Shown here in pieces: positions 8,625 to 15,961 of a DNA stretch of 64,000 nt (positions are counted from its first letter, which is position 1; each line of letters opens with the position of its first letter). The DNA is from Streptomyces phaeolivaceus. GTDB taxonomy: Bacteria > Actinomycetota > Actinomycetes > Streptomycetales > Streptomycetaceae. The notes under the pieces are model-generated. The model was given only the letters and a program-made list of their open reading frames with translations, did no database searches and was not told where the DNA came from. The position numbers and the translations under genes are program-made. The DNA lies in contig NZ_CP045096.1 of the NCBI RefSeq assembly GCF_009184865.1, forward strand, positions 682,001 to 746,000, given 5' to 3'.

Positions 8625-9128
8625 GCGACGCCGCCAGGGCAGGACCGCCGGGTCCGCCGGGGTGCCCTCCGCGCGGACGAGGGCGTCGCCGATCGCCTCG
8701 CCGATCTCGGCCAGCTGGCGCACCTGCTCGGGGGTGAGGGCGTCGAAGACCACACGGCGTACGGCTTCCACATGGCCGGGGGCCGCGCGGTCCAGCAGCC
8801 CCTGCCCCTCGCCCGTGAGGACGGCCAGCTGGCCCCGGCCGTCGGCGGGGTCCTCCCGGCGGTCCACGAGTCCGGCCTCACCGAGACGGTTGACCGCGTG
8901 GGTGAGACGGCTGCGGGTGATCTTCAGCCGACGGGCCAGCTCGGACATGCCCAGCGCCCGGTCGGGAGCGGACGAGAGATGGGCCAGCAGGGCGTAGTCG
9001 GCGTGCGTCATCCCCGCGTCACGGCGCAACTGGCGGTTGAGGTAGTCGCTGAGCAGGGTCGAGAAATCGATGTAGGCCAGCCAGGCCCTTTGTTCCTCGG
9101 AGTCGAGCCAGCGCGGCGTGGTGGGCAT
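8622..9128 (-). CDS. MarR-family transcriptional regulator
   Basis: A 168-residue MarR protein with normal architecture: an N-terminal dimer helix (WLAYIDFSTLLSDYLNRQLR), a winged HTH (MSELARRLKITRSRLTHAVNRL, residues about 62-85), the wing RREDPADGRGQLAVLT, and C-terminal dimer helices. The ATG is at 9128. No enzyme operon follows; its stop codon lies in the MITE-like repeat. Its target is unknown; it could control itself or the damaged genes to the right. Confidence 0.88.
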   Translation of the reverse strand: MPTTPRWLDSEEQRAWLAYIDFSTLLSDYLNRQLRRDAGMTHADYALLAHLSSAPDRALGMSELARRLKITRSRLTHAVNRLGEAGLVDRREDPADGRGQLAVLTGEGQGLLDRAAPGHVEAVRRVVFDALTPEQVRQLAEIGEAIGDALVRAEGTPADPAVLPWRRR

Positions 9129-9207
9129 GGTCTCACTCTAACGACGTCCGTTTGAAGCTTCAATCACAAGGTGCAGCGTCGAGACCGCGTGCCTTTCGTG
9201 CACCGAC

Positions 9208-9491
9208 CGTGCTTGCTCTACGGAGCCTTCTCCTACAAGAACAAGCTGATCCGTGGCGTCCCCGGCTCCACGGCACCCAGGTCTTCTCCGCCACCGAGCG
9301 CTTCAACTCCTGGGCCCAGCGCGGCGCCGTCATCGGGAAGGCCCCGCACAAGGCGGGCGCCAAGCTGTTCATGAGCCGGCTGAACTCCGAGTCCACGCAG
9401 GAACACGCCATCGCCACCTGGACCTGGTCCGTCCGCGAGGTTCCCCGCCGACCCGGACAACAGCCTCGGCCGCACCCCCGGCGCCTTCTGA
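9208..9491 (+). pseudogene. Frameshifted remnant of an unrecognised gene
   Basis: Protein-like sequence runs through three frames that must be joined: LLYGAFSYKNKLIRGVPG, then HGTQVFSATERFNSWAQRGA to AIATWTWSVRE, then FPADPDNSLGRTPGAF ending in TGA at 9491. Each switch needs a one-base indel (near 9265 and 9440). The composition (Lys, Asn, Phe, Trp) is that of a real protein rather than a GC shadow. I do not recognise the family. It sits just before the VOC gene, in a zone with other damaged genes. Confidence 0.4.
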
Positions 9492-9529
9492 CGACCGAGC
9501 CGACCCGAACGAACGAGGAGAACGCGCGC

Positions 9530-9937
9530 ATGCGGACACAGGGCATCATCTGGAACGCGTTCGTCACCTCCGCCGACGACTTCGACCGGACCGTGGCCTT
9601 CCTCACGGACGTCCTCGGACTCACCGCGACGGTCGAGTTCCCGGGCTTCGCGATGTTCCCGGGGGACAACGGCGGCATCCTGGAGGGGTACGCGGAGGGC
9701 GGCGTCCCGCCGTACGGCTTCAACGACGGCGTCGTGTTCGGCTTCCGCGTCCCCGACATCGAGGCCGCCTCCGCCGAACTGGCCGCCGCCGGAGCCGAAT
9801 TACTCGGTGAGGTAAATCGGCTGGAGACCGGCTACGCCCACCGCCACTTCCGCGGCCCGGACGGCCGGGTCTACGGCCTCGACGAGGACCCCAGGGCCCT
9901 CTGGATCGCCCTTGTCCCCCTGGGTCGAGGAATTGCC
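9530..9937 (+). CDS. VOC (glyoxalase/bleomycin-resistance fold) protein without a native stop
   Basis: The ATG at 9530 follows GAGGAG and opens a single VOC domain: MRTQGIIWNAFVTSADDFDR, VLGLTATVEFPGFAMFPGDNG, then FGFRVPDIEAASAELAAAGAE and FRGPDGRVYGLDEDP at about residue 120, where such proteins normally end. No stop follows. The frame continues through the 8-bp repeat and antisense to the monooxygenase genes until 12088, so the native 3' end has been lost. Codon 91 is TTA (9800-9802), the bldA-dependent leucine codon, in a patch of unusual codons (GAA TTA, GTA AAT). Ligand unknown. Confidence 0.65.
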
Positions 9938-10022
9938 GGACAAGGGACAAAGGACAAGAGACAAGGGGACAAGGGGACAAGGAGACAAGGAGACAAGGAG
10001 ACAAGGAGACAAGGAGACAAGG
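9938..10022. repeat. Tandem 8-bp repeat (RGACAAGG)n
   Basis: About ten units of GGACAAGG or AGACAAGG, the last five perfect copies of AGACAAGG, with slightly degenerate units at the left. In the VOC frame it would encode runs of RRQGDKE-type residues. It separates the VOC gene from the UvrA-like scrap and marks the place where both lost their natural ends. A slippage-prone or recombination scar is the simplest reading. Confidence 0.85.
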
Positions 10023-10023
10023 G

Positions 10024-10110
10024 CCATTCGGCAGGGCACTGCCGGGCCTCGGCGGAAATGGTGTCGAATGCCGGGCTGGATTTACCGGATCCGGACAATC
10101 CCACGAGCAT
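10024..10110 (-). pseudogene. UvrA-like ATPase fragment (Walker A only)
   Basis: On the minus strand, 29 codons read MLVGLSGSGKSSPAFDTISAEARQ and a few more. This matches the first nucleotide-binding site of UvrA-type proteins (TGLSGSGKSSLAFDTI) with one Leu to Pro change. An in-frame TGA precedes it and the tandem repeat follows it, so it is a stranded piece and not a gene. It lies directly after the stop of the monooxygenase gene on the same strand. Confidence 0.6.
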
Positions 10111-10132
10111 TCACGTGAGATTGCCCGGATCG

Positions 10133-11539
10133 TTATCGAGTAATTTCCGAGCGGTGGTCCGCAGAAGACCGATGCGTGAGCGGTTCTCGGAGATTCAGGT
10201 GGTCCCGGAGAGTCGTTCCTGTGTATTCCGTGCGATAGACGCCGCGTTCCTGGAGTTCGGGGACGAGGAGGTCGACGATGTCGTCGAGGCCGTCGGGGAT
10301 GAGGTACGGGGTGACGTTGAAGCCGTCGACCGCGCCGTGCCGTACCCAGTGGGCGAACCGGTCGGCGAGGCCGGCCGGGGTGCCGACGTGACCGCGCTGC
10401 GGACCGAGCGCGATGACGGTCTCGCGGAGCGACCAGCCGCCCGCCTCGGCCTTCTCCCGCCACTCGGCGACCACCTTGCGCGGATCGGCGATGCGCCGCG
10501 CACCGAAGGAACCGTCGTTCTCGGCGACGACCGGGTCCTCCTTCGGCAGCGGCCCGTCGGCGTCCCGGTCGGAGAAGTCCCGGTTCCACAGCAGCCCGGC
10601 GATGCCCAACGCCGTCGCGGGGGTGACCTGTTGAAGCCGGATCCAGCGCTTCTTCTCCAGGGCCTCCTCCTCGGTCGCCCCGATGATGATCTCGGTGCCG
10701 GGGAGGATGCGCAGGTCGTCCTCGGGCCGCCCGGCGGCCACCAGACGCCCCCGGACGTCCTCGGCGAACGCCAGCGCGTCGTCGAACTCGTTGCCGTGCG
10801 CGGAGAAGATGACGTCGGCGTTGCGGGCGGCGAAGTCCCGGCCCTCGGCCGAGTCACCGGCCTGGAAGATCACCGGGTGGCCCTGGGCGCTGCGCGGCAG
10901 CGTGGGCGCGAGGTCGACGTCGAACTGCCGCCCCTGGTGCCGGACTTGCCGTACCGCTCCGGGCGCCGCCCACGTGGAGGCACCCGGCGATCCGGAGGTG
11001 GCGCCGTCCTTCCAGCCGTCCCAGAGGGCGCGGGCCACGGTGAGGAACTCCTCGGCGCGTGTGTAGCGGTCGGCGTGGTCGAGGTAGCCGCCGCGCCGGA
11101 AGTTCTCCCCGGTCCAGGCGTTGTCGGTGGTCACCACGTTCCAGCCGGCGCGGCCCTCGGAGAGCAGGTCGAGGCCGGAGAGGCGGCGGGCGAGGTCGGG
11201 GGCCTCGTTGTAGGTGGTGTTGGAGGTGGAGACCAGGCCGATCCGGTCGGTGACGGCGGCCAGGGCGGCGAGTTGGGTGAGGGCGTCGGGGCGTCCGGCG
11301 ACATCGAGATCGTGGATCCTCCCGTCGACCTCGCGCAGCCGCAGCCCCTCCCCCAGGAAGAACGCGTCGAACAGGCCCCGTTCGGCGGTCCGCGCCACCT
11401 GCCGGAAGCTGGCGGGGTCGATCTGGCTGCCGCTGGCCGGATCGGACCAGATGGTCCAGTGGTTGACGCCCTGGAAGAAGACACCGAAGTGCAGCCGCGC
11501 GTCCGGGCGGGGGACATCGAGGGGATCGGTGCGGGTCAT
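10133..11539 (-). CDS. NtaA/SnaA/DszA-family FMN-dependent monooxygenase
   Basis: A 468-residue luciferase-like enzyme of the NtaA/SnaA/DszA group, which uses reduced flavin and O2 to oxidise sulfur compounds or cleave chelators. Diagnostic stretches are HFGVFFQGVNHWTIW at the start, TTYNEAPDLARR, GWNVVTTDNAWTGENF, HPVIFQAGDSAEGRDFAA and VTPYLIPDGLDDIVDLL near the end. It is the second gene of a two-gene operon; its ATG overlaps the upstream stop by 4 bp, so translation is coupled. The operon follows a Cys-containing RRHVD leader peptide, which argues for organosulfur use, probably sulfur scavenging. The substrate is unknown. Confidence 0.85.
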   Translation of the reverse strand: MTRTDPLDVPRPDARLHFGVFFQGVNHWTIWSDPASGSQIDPASFRQVARTAERGLFDAFFLGEGLRLREVDGRIHDLDVAGRPDALTQLAALAAVTDRIGLVSTSNTTYNEAPDLARRLSGLDLLSEGRAGWNVVTTDNAWTGENFRRGGYLDHADRYTRAEEFLTVARALWDGWKDGATSGSPGASTWAAPGAVRQVRHQGRQFDVDLAPTLPRSAQGHPVIFQAGDSAEGRDFAARNADVIFSAHGNEFDDALAFAEDVRGRLVAAGRPEDDLRILPGTEIIIGATEEEALEKKRWIRLQQVTPATALGIAGLLWNRDFSDRDADGPLPKEDPVVAENDGSFGARRIADPRKVVAEWREKAEAGGWSLRETVIALGPQRGHVGTPAGLADRFAHWVRHGAVDGFNVTPYLIPDGLDDIVDLLVPELQERGVYRTEYTGTTLRDHLNLREPLTHRSSADHRSEITR

Positions 11540-12642
11540 CGGGTCTCCTCCCCGGAACGGGCCGCCGCGACGGCGTACCGGTTGGCGGGCCGTTCCAGGT
11601 CCAGCTGGGTGCGCAGCGAGGCGCCGGGCAGCGGACGGACCGCGTGCCGCCGTTCGAAGAGGTGCGGCAGCACCAGCCGGGACAGCTCAGGAAGGTCCTC
11701 GTCGAGGACGAGCGGATGCAGGCGTACGCCGTCCACCACTCCCCGCAGCCGCTCCAGCAGCGCGGCCAGCCCGGCGGCGGAGCCGATGTGGCGCAGCCGT
11801 CCCCGGTCGGCCCAGGGCGCGTGCTGTTCGAGGTCGCCGACGCGTTCCTCGGCCGTGGCGTGCGCGGTGTCGAGGGCGACCTCGACCTCGGCGAAGGTGC
11901 GGGGTGTCCCGGCGCCTGCGGAGGCCGTGGCGACGGCGACGAGGTCGCGGCCCGTGACGAGCGCGACGTCGAGTTGCCCGGCGGGCACCAGGTCGGGGTG
12001 GCCGAGGACGACGACCTGCCCCTGCGGGGGACGCGGCACGATCGCCGGGCCCTTCACCGTGAAGGTGTCACCGGTGAAGTCGACGTAGTGCAGCCGGTCA
12101 CGGTCGAGATAGCGGCTGGTGGCCACGGAACGGATGACGGCGTCGTCCTCCCAGGAGTCCCACAGCGCCCGCACCGCCTCGACGCCGTCGCGCGACTCGC
12201 CGGCGCGGGCGGCGGCCCCGTCGACGAGGGGGCGCCCCCAGGCGCGTGCCGCCTCGGGCCGTGTCTCCTCGCCGACCACCCATCCGGCGCGGCCGACGGA
12301 GATGTGGTCGAGGGAGGCCAACTGGCTGGAGACATGGAACGGTTCGGCGTAGGTGAGGGGCACGACCGGCGCGACACCGACGACGCTCGTCGACGCGGCG
12401 ATGAACGCGGCCCGCTCCACCGCGCCGATCCGGCCGACCGTGTCGGGCGCGGCGCCGGGCGGCAGCACACCGTCGTCCAGGGTGAGCAGGGTGAACCCGG
12501 CGTTCTCCGCGGCGGCGGCGACTCGGGCCACCCGGCGCGGGGTCAGCAGATGGTCGGGGGCGTGGGCGGCGCGGCGCCAGGCCGCGGGATGGGCACCGTC
12601 GCCGTCGAGTTCGACGGCGAGGCGCAGAGCGGGGCCGGACAT
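11536..12642 (-). CDS. LLM-class flavin-dependent oxidoreductase
   Basis: A 368-residue luciferase-like TIM-barrel protein: FTLLTLDDGVLPPG, TSVVGVAPVVPLTYAEPFHV, LASLDHISVGRAGWVVGEE, and the insertion DRLHYVDFTGDTFTVKGP typical of sulfur/nitrilotriacetate-type LLM enzymes. The C-terminal region is less typical (LLERLRGVVDGVRLHPLVLDEDLPEL), as in partner subunits of DszA-like systems. The ATG at 12642 follows GGAAGGAAC and is the first gene after the leader peptide. It is translationally coupled to the downstream monooxygenase. Reduced flavin must come from elsewhere; a flavin reductase is encoded at 36859-37368. Confidence 0.82.
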   Translation of the reverse strand: MSGPALRLAVELDGDGAHPAAWRRAAHAPDHLLTPRRVARVAAAAENAGFTLLTLDDGVLPPGAAPDTVGRIGAVERAAFIAASTSVVGVAPVVPLTYAEPFHVSSQLASLDHISVGRAGWVVGEETRPEAARAWGRPLVDGAAARAGESRDGVEAVRALWDSWEDDAVIRSVATSRYLDRDRLHYVDFTGDTFTVKGPAIVPRPPQGQVVVLGHPDLVPAGQLDVALVTGRDLVAVATASAGAGTPRTFAEVEVALDTAHATAEERVGDLEQHAPWADRGRLRHIGSAAGLAALLERLRGVVDGVRLHPLVLDEDLPELSRLVLPHLFERRHAVRPLPGASLRTQLDLERPANRYAVAAARSGEETR

Positions 12643-12696
12643 GGAGTTCCTTCCGAGGGCACGACGAGACGGCCGGCCCGAGGGGGCCGACGGGGG

Positions 12697-12813
12697 TCAG
12701 ACGCGTGCGGAAGGACAGACGGCGGAGGCGGTGCGGCAGTAGTCCACATGCCGCCGGATGATCAGCCGCGCACCCGCGCCGGCACCACACGGTGCCGCGT
12801 CACGTACGCGCAT
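12697..12813 (-). CDS. Sulfur-operon leader peptide (RRHVD type)
   Basis: A 38-codon reading frame starts with ATG at 12813, seven bases after GGAGG, and ends with TGA at 12697, 54 bp before the LLM gene. It carries LIIRRHVDYCRTASAVC, the conserved signature of the short leader peptides that precede sulfur-assimilation genes in Streptomyces, where the end usually reads HVDL.R.ASA.C. Three cysteines are present (residues 9, 26 and 33). Slow translation of the Cys codons at low cysteine would be the sensor. The signature is recalled family knowledge; regulation is inferred. Confidence 0.75.
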   Translation of the reverse strand: MRVRDAAPCGAGAGARLIIRRHVDYCRTASAVCPSARV

Positions 12814-12846
12814 CAGGGCCTCCACCTGTCCGGTAGGGATCACCTC

Positions 12847-12877
12847 AACCTACGCCGTCCGCCCGGGAAGATGTCAA
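12847..12877 (-). promoter_or_regulatory. Possible promoter of the leader/monooxygenase operon
   Basis: On the minus strand TTGACA (12877-12872) is followed after 19 bp by TAGGTT (12852-12847), ending 34 bp before the leader ATG. The -35 is perfect; the spacing is long and the -10 weak, so this is only a candidate. Confidence 0.35.
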
Positions 12878-13029
12878 GAGCATTAGTTGTACGCGCATGA
12901 GAACCGTGCGCGCGCCCGGCCACCGCGACGGCGGCCCCGAGCCCCCGGGCCCCCACGCCCCGGCAGCTGGGGCGGCTGGGGCGGCTGGGGCGGCGGTCAT
13001 GTCAGTGCCCCCGGTTAATGTGCCCGCCC

Positions 13030-13585
13030 ATGGACCCCATGGACAAGGTGCCGCTGACGGCGCGGCTGACCGAAGAACTCTCCGGCTCCTGGGACGACAC
13101 CCGTGCGGGCCCGCGACGCCCTGGTGGCGCGGGGTGAGGCCGTGGTCGCGGCGGTGCTGGACGTGCTCGGCGACATGGAGTCCCCCGTCGACTGGACGGT
13201 CCCGGCGGACGTGCCGACCCGCATCGGGGAGCCCGCGCTCCTTCCCCTGGTGGAGGCGGTCGCGCGGGCCGGCCCGCCCGAAGCCGTCAGGCGGGCCCAG
13301 TGGACACCGGCGGGGCTGGCGGTGGCCGAACCGGGCGTCTACGGCCCGCTGTTGAAGCATCCGCACGCGTCGGTACGGGTCACCGCGCTCTCCGCCTTCC
13401 AGCGCGGCGGCGAGTCCTCGGCCGGCTTCCTCGACCTGCTGGTCCCGTCGCTGGGAGACCCCGACGCGGACGTGCGGCGCCGCGCGGTCGCCGTGTTCAG
13501 GGCCATCGGCTGCGCCGCCGTCCCCGTACTGCGGCGGTGGCGACGGCGGCCCGCGACCGGCCCGAGGATCCGCTCCGGCGCCCTG
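13030..13585 (+). pseudogene. HEAT-repeat protein, frameshifted and 3'-truncated
   Basis: The ATG at 13030 opens MDPMDKVPLTARLTEELSGSW; a one-base indel near 13100 moves the frame to VRARDALVARGEAVVAAVLDVL. From there 160 residues show alpha-helical HEAT-like units (VPTRIGEPALLPLVEAVARA, KHPHASVRVTALSAFQ, LGDPDADVRRRAVAVFRAIG, then RIRSGALEAL). Streptomyces have many such stand-alone HEAT proteins. Here it runs in frame at about 13585 into the C-terminal part of a transporter, so its own end is lost. A GTG at 13103 could still start a chimeric product. Confidence 0.65.
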
Positions 13586-14491
13586 GAGGCACTCGCGCTG
13601 GGCGCGGTCCTGCTGCTCTTCGGGGCGGCCTTCGGCGGCATCAACGTCGCCTTCAACAGCGCCGCCGTGGACCTGGTGGCCGCGCTGGGGCGGCCGATCA
13701 TGTCCAGCTTCCACGCCGCTTTCAGCCTGGGCGGCATGGTCGGGGCGGGCCTCGGCAGCCTGGTCGCGGGCTCCCTCTCGCCCACCCGCCATCTGCTCGG
13801 CATCACCCTCGTCGGCCTCCTGGTGACCGCCCTGGCCGCCCCCACCCTCCTGCGGCACGGACCCCCGGCGCCCCCGGCCGGCATCCCCGAGCCGGGCGCG
13901 GCGGAGAGCGGCACCGCGCGGCCCGCCACCCGCCGCCTGGACGGCCGTACGCGCGGCCTGATGGTCGTCCTCGGCGTCATCGCCGGATGCACGGCGTACG
14001 GCGAAGGGGCGCTGGCCGACTGGGGCGCCCTGCATCTGGAGGCGGACCTGGACACCTCGCCCGGTGCCGCGGCGATCGGTTACACGTGTTTCGCGCTCGC
14101 CATGACGATCGGCCGGCTCACCGGGACGACCCTGATCGAACGGCTGGGCAGGACCGCGGTGCTGGTGGCCGGCGGCGCGACCGCGACGGCCGGGATGCTG
14201 CTGGGCTCCCTCGCCCCCTCGGTGTGGGCGACCCTGCTCGGCTTCGCGGTCACCGGTCTCGGCCTCGCCAACATCTTCCCCGTGGCCATCGAACGGGCGG
14301 GCGCGCCGGCCGGGCCCGGCGGGGTGGCCACCGCCTCCACGCTCGGCTATCTGGGCATGCTGCTCGGCTCGCCCGCGATCGGTTTCATGGCCGAATGGTT
14401 CTCCCTGCCCGTCGCGCTCACAAGCGTCGCGGTACTCACCGCCTTTGCCTCCGTCATCGCGTTCGCCACCCGTCACTCGACCGCGAAATGA
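13586..14491 (+). pseudogene. MFS transporter, N-terminal part missing, fused to HEAT remnant
   Basis: After residue 162 of the chimeric frame the sequence becomes a major facilitator: LLLFGAAFGGINVAFNSAAV, PIMSSFHAAFSLGGMVGAG, a cytosolic loop (RRLDGRTRG), then six more membrane helices ending VLTAFASVIAFATRHSTAK. Only about nine helices remain and the first three are absent, so transport is unlikely. The fusion point is in frame (GALEALALGAVLLLFG). The family resembles bacterial MFS proteins annotated as sugar or fucose-permease-like. It lies directly upstream of the graspetide genes and could once have served them. Confidence 0.7.
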
Positions 14492-14681
14492 CCACTCACC
14501 GTTGCCCCGTGACACCTCGCGGTGCATGAAGCAGGCCCTGAGTCAGCCCTCCGAGAACATGAGGCAACCATTCAGTCGTTCGATTCGTATAACTCCCTGG
14601 AGGCCCTGCGACCCGGCCGAACAGAGGGCGGCCGGAGCGTCACCATCCGCTTTTCCGGATGGTCCCGAACAAGGAGAAACG

Positions 14682-14873
14682 ATGCGACTGTTCGTGCTCA
14701 ACTACGCTCGCGCCGCTGAGCAGTTGGAGTTCAGCGCTCCGTACACCTACGACTCCGGGCTGCAGTTGAACGTGCTCGCCGATGGGCGGATAGCCGCTCA
14801 CGACCAGGGTCTTATGCGGGAATTGGGGGCGACTACGTCCACCGCGGGTTCGAAGACCCATTTCGACGACTGA
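14682..14873 (+). CDS. Graspetide precursor peptide (ATP-grasp target RiPP)
   Basis: A 63-residue peptide with AAGGAG 6 bp before its ATG. The leader is conserved in the actinobacterial ATP-grasp-target family: LNYAR at 6-10, APYTYDSGLQLNV at 19-31, DGRIAAHDQGLMRELG at 34-49. The C-terminal core TTSTAGSKTHFDD (51-63) offers Thr/Ser donors and the two terminal Asp acceptors for side-chain omega-ester (or Lys58 amide) links. The ligase gene follows 16 bp later. The product is likely a small crosslinked peptide; connectivity and activity are unknown. A TATAAC lies at 14588-14593 in the AT-richer leader. Confidence 0.85.
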   Translation: MRLFVLNYARAAEQLEFSAPYTYDSGLQLNVLADGRIAAHDQGLMRELGATTSTAGSKTHFDD

Positions 14874-14889
14874 ACACGGACCGGCGACG

Positions 14890-15873
14890 ATGACGGTGCT
14901 GATCCTCACCTGTGAACAGGATGTGACGGCGGACCTGGTGGTGGCACGGCTGAACGGGACCGGCGTCCCGGTGGTCCGACTCGACCCCGCCGACCTGCCC
15001 GGCGGTGTGGCGCTCTCCGGTGAGTACGTGCACGGCTCCTTCCGCGGGCATCTGTCCGCCGGGGGGCGCCTGGTGAGCATGAGCGGGCTGCGGTCGATCT
15101 GGCTGCGCCGGCCGGGGGTACCGGCCAGCGGGGTCGCCGAGCCCTCCCCGTGGCTGACCGAGGAGTCCTCGCAGGCCCTGTACGGCATGCTGCGCGGCAC
15201 GGGCGCCCGCTGGATGAACGACCCGGACGCGGCCCGGCGGGCCCGCCACAAGCCGTGGCAGCTCCGGCACGCCCAGCGCTGCGGGCTCCCCGTCCCGGCC
15301 ACCCTGATCACCACGTTCCCGCAGGCCGCCCGCGACTTCGCCGAGCGATTCCCGGACCTGGTGGTGAAGCCGGTCTCCGGCACCCATCCGCAGGAGCCCG
15401 CCCGGACGGTCCCGACCAGCCGTGTCGCGCCCGGCACCGACTTCACCGCCGTCGCGTTCGGCCCGACCCTGTTGCAGCGCCGGATCGCCAAGACCGCCGA
15501 CATCCGGCTGACCGCCGTCGGCGACCGCATGCTGGCCGCCCGCAAGGCGGTCGCCCCGGACGCGCACCCCGACGAGGTGGACGTCCGTTTCGCCCCGTCC
15601 ACCGCGCCCTGGCAGCCGGTCGACGTCCCGGCCCGCACCGCCACGGCCGTGCGCGCCTATCTCCGCGACGCCGAACTGTCCTACGGGGCCTTCGACTTCG
15701 CGGAGGACGCGGACGGGATCTGGTGGTTCCTGGAGTGCAACCAGTCCGGCCAGTTCGGGTTCGTGGAGATGGACACCGGCCAGCCGATCGCGCACAGCGT
15801 CGCCGAATGGCTGGCGCACGAGGAATCGGGAGCGGGATCACGCCATGTCGGCCGGATCCGGGCGACTCCGTGA
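14890..15873 (+). CDS. ATP-grasp graspetide synthetase (peptide maturase)
   Basis: A 327-residue ATP-grasp ligase. An N-terminal Rossmann-like region (VLILTCEQDVTADLVVARL) holds the part that recognises leaders. The conserved LRSIWLRRPG is typical of graspetide ligases and the microviridin enzymes MvdC/MvdD. The ATP-binding region has LVVKPVSGTHP and PTLLQRRIAKTADIRLTAVG, and the Mg/ATP-binding end has FLECNQSGQFGFVE. It should activate Asp carboxylates of the precursor and join them to Thr/Ser side chains. The start at 14890 is 16 bp after the precursor stop, so they form one transcript. No methyltransferase or exporter follows. Confidence 0.88.
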   Translation: MTVLILTCEQDVTADLVVARLNGTGVPVVRLDPADLPGGVALSGEYVHGSFRGHLSAGGRLVSMSGLRSIWLRRPGVPASGVAEPSPWLTEESSQALYGMLRGTGARWMNDPDAARRARHKPWQLRHAQRCGLPVPATLITTFPQAARDFAERFPDLVVKPVSGTHPQEPARTVPTSRVAPGTDFTAVAFGPTLLQRRIAKTADIRLTAVGDRMLAARKAVAPDAHPDEVDVRFAPSTAPWQPVDVPARTATAVRAYLRDAELSYGAFDFAEDADGIWWFLECNQSGQFGFVEMDTGQPIAHSVAEWLAHEESGAGSRHVGRIRATP

Positions 15874-15961
15874 GGCGCCGGACCGCCCGCGGGTGAACCG
15901 GGGCGCCCGTCCCGGCTCGGACGGGGCGCCCCGGGCCTGCCCCGTCCGGCAGACTCGCCCC

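Noticed and set aside
9938..10022. CRISPR-like array
   Set aside because: Units are 8 bp and contiguous with no spacers; it is a simple tandem repeat.
9152..12088. A 978-codon open frame covering the VOC gene and the antisense of both monooxygenase genes
   Set aside because: Only the first 120 or so codons after 9530 look like protein; the rest is the antisense shadow of well-supported genes in high-GC DNA.
12961..12995. GCTGGGGCG tandem units before the HEAT remnant
   Set aside because: Only three short GC-rich copies; common low-complexity DNA in Streptomyces, no function inferred.
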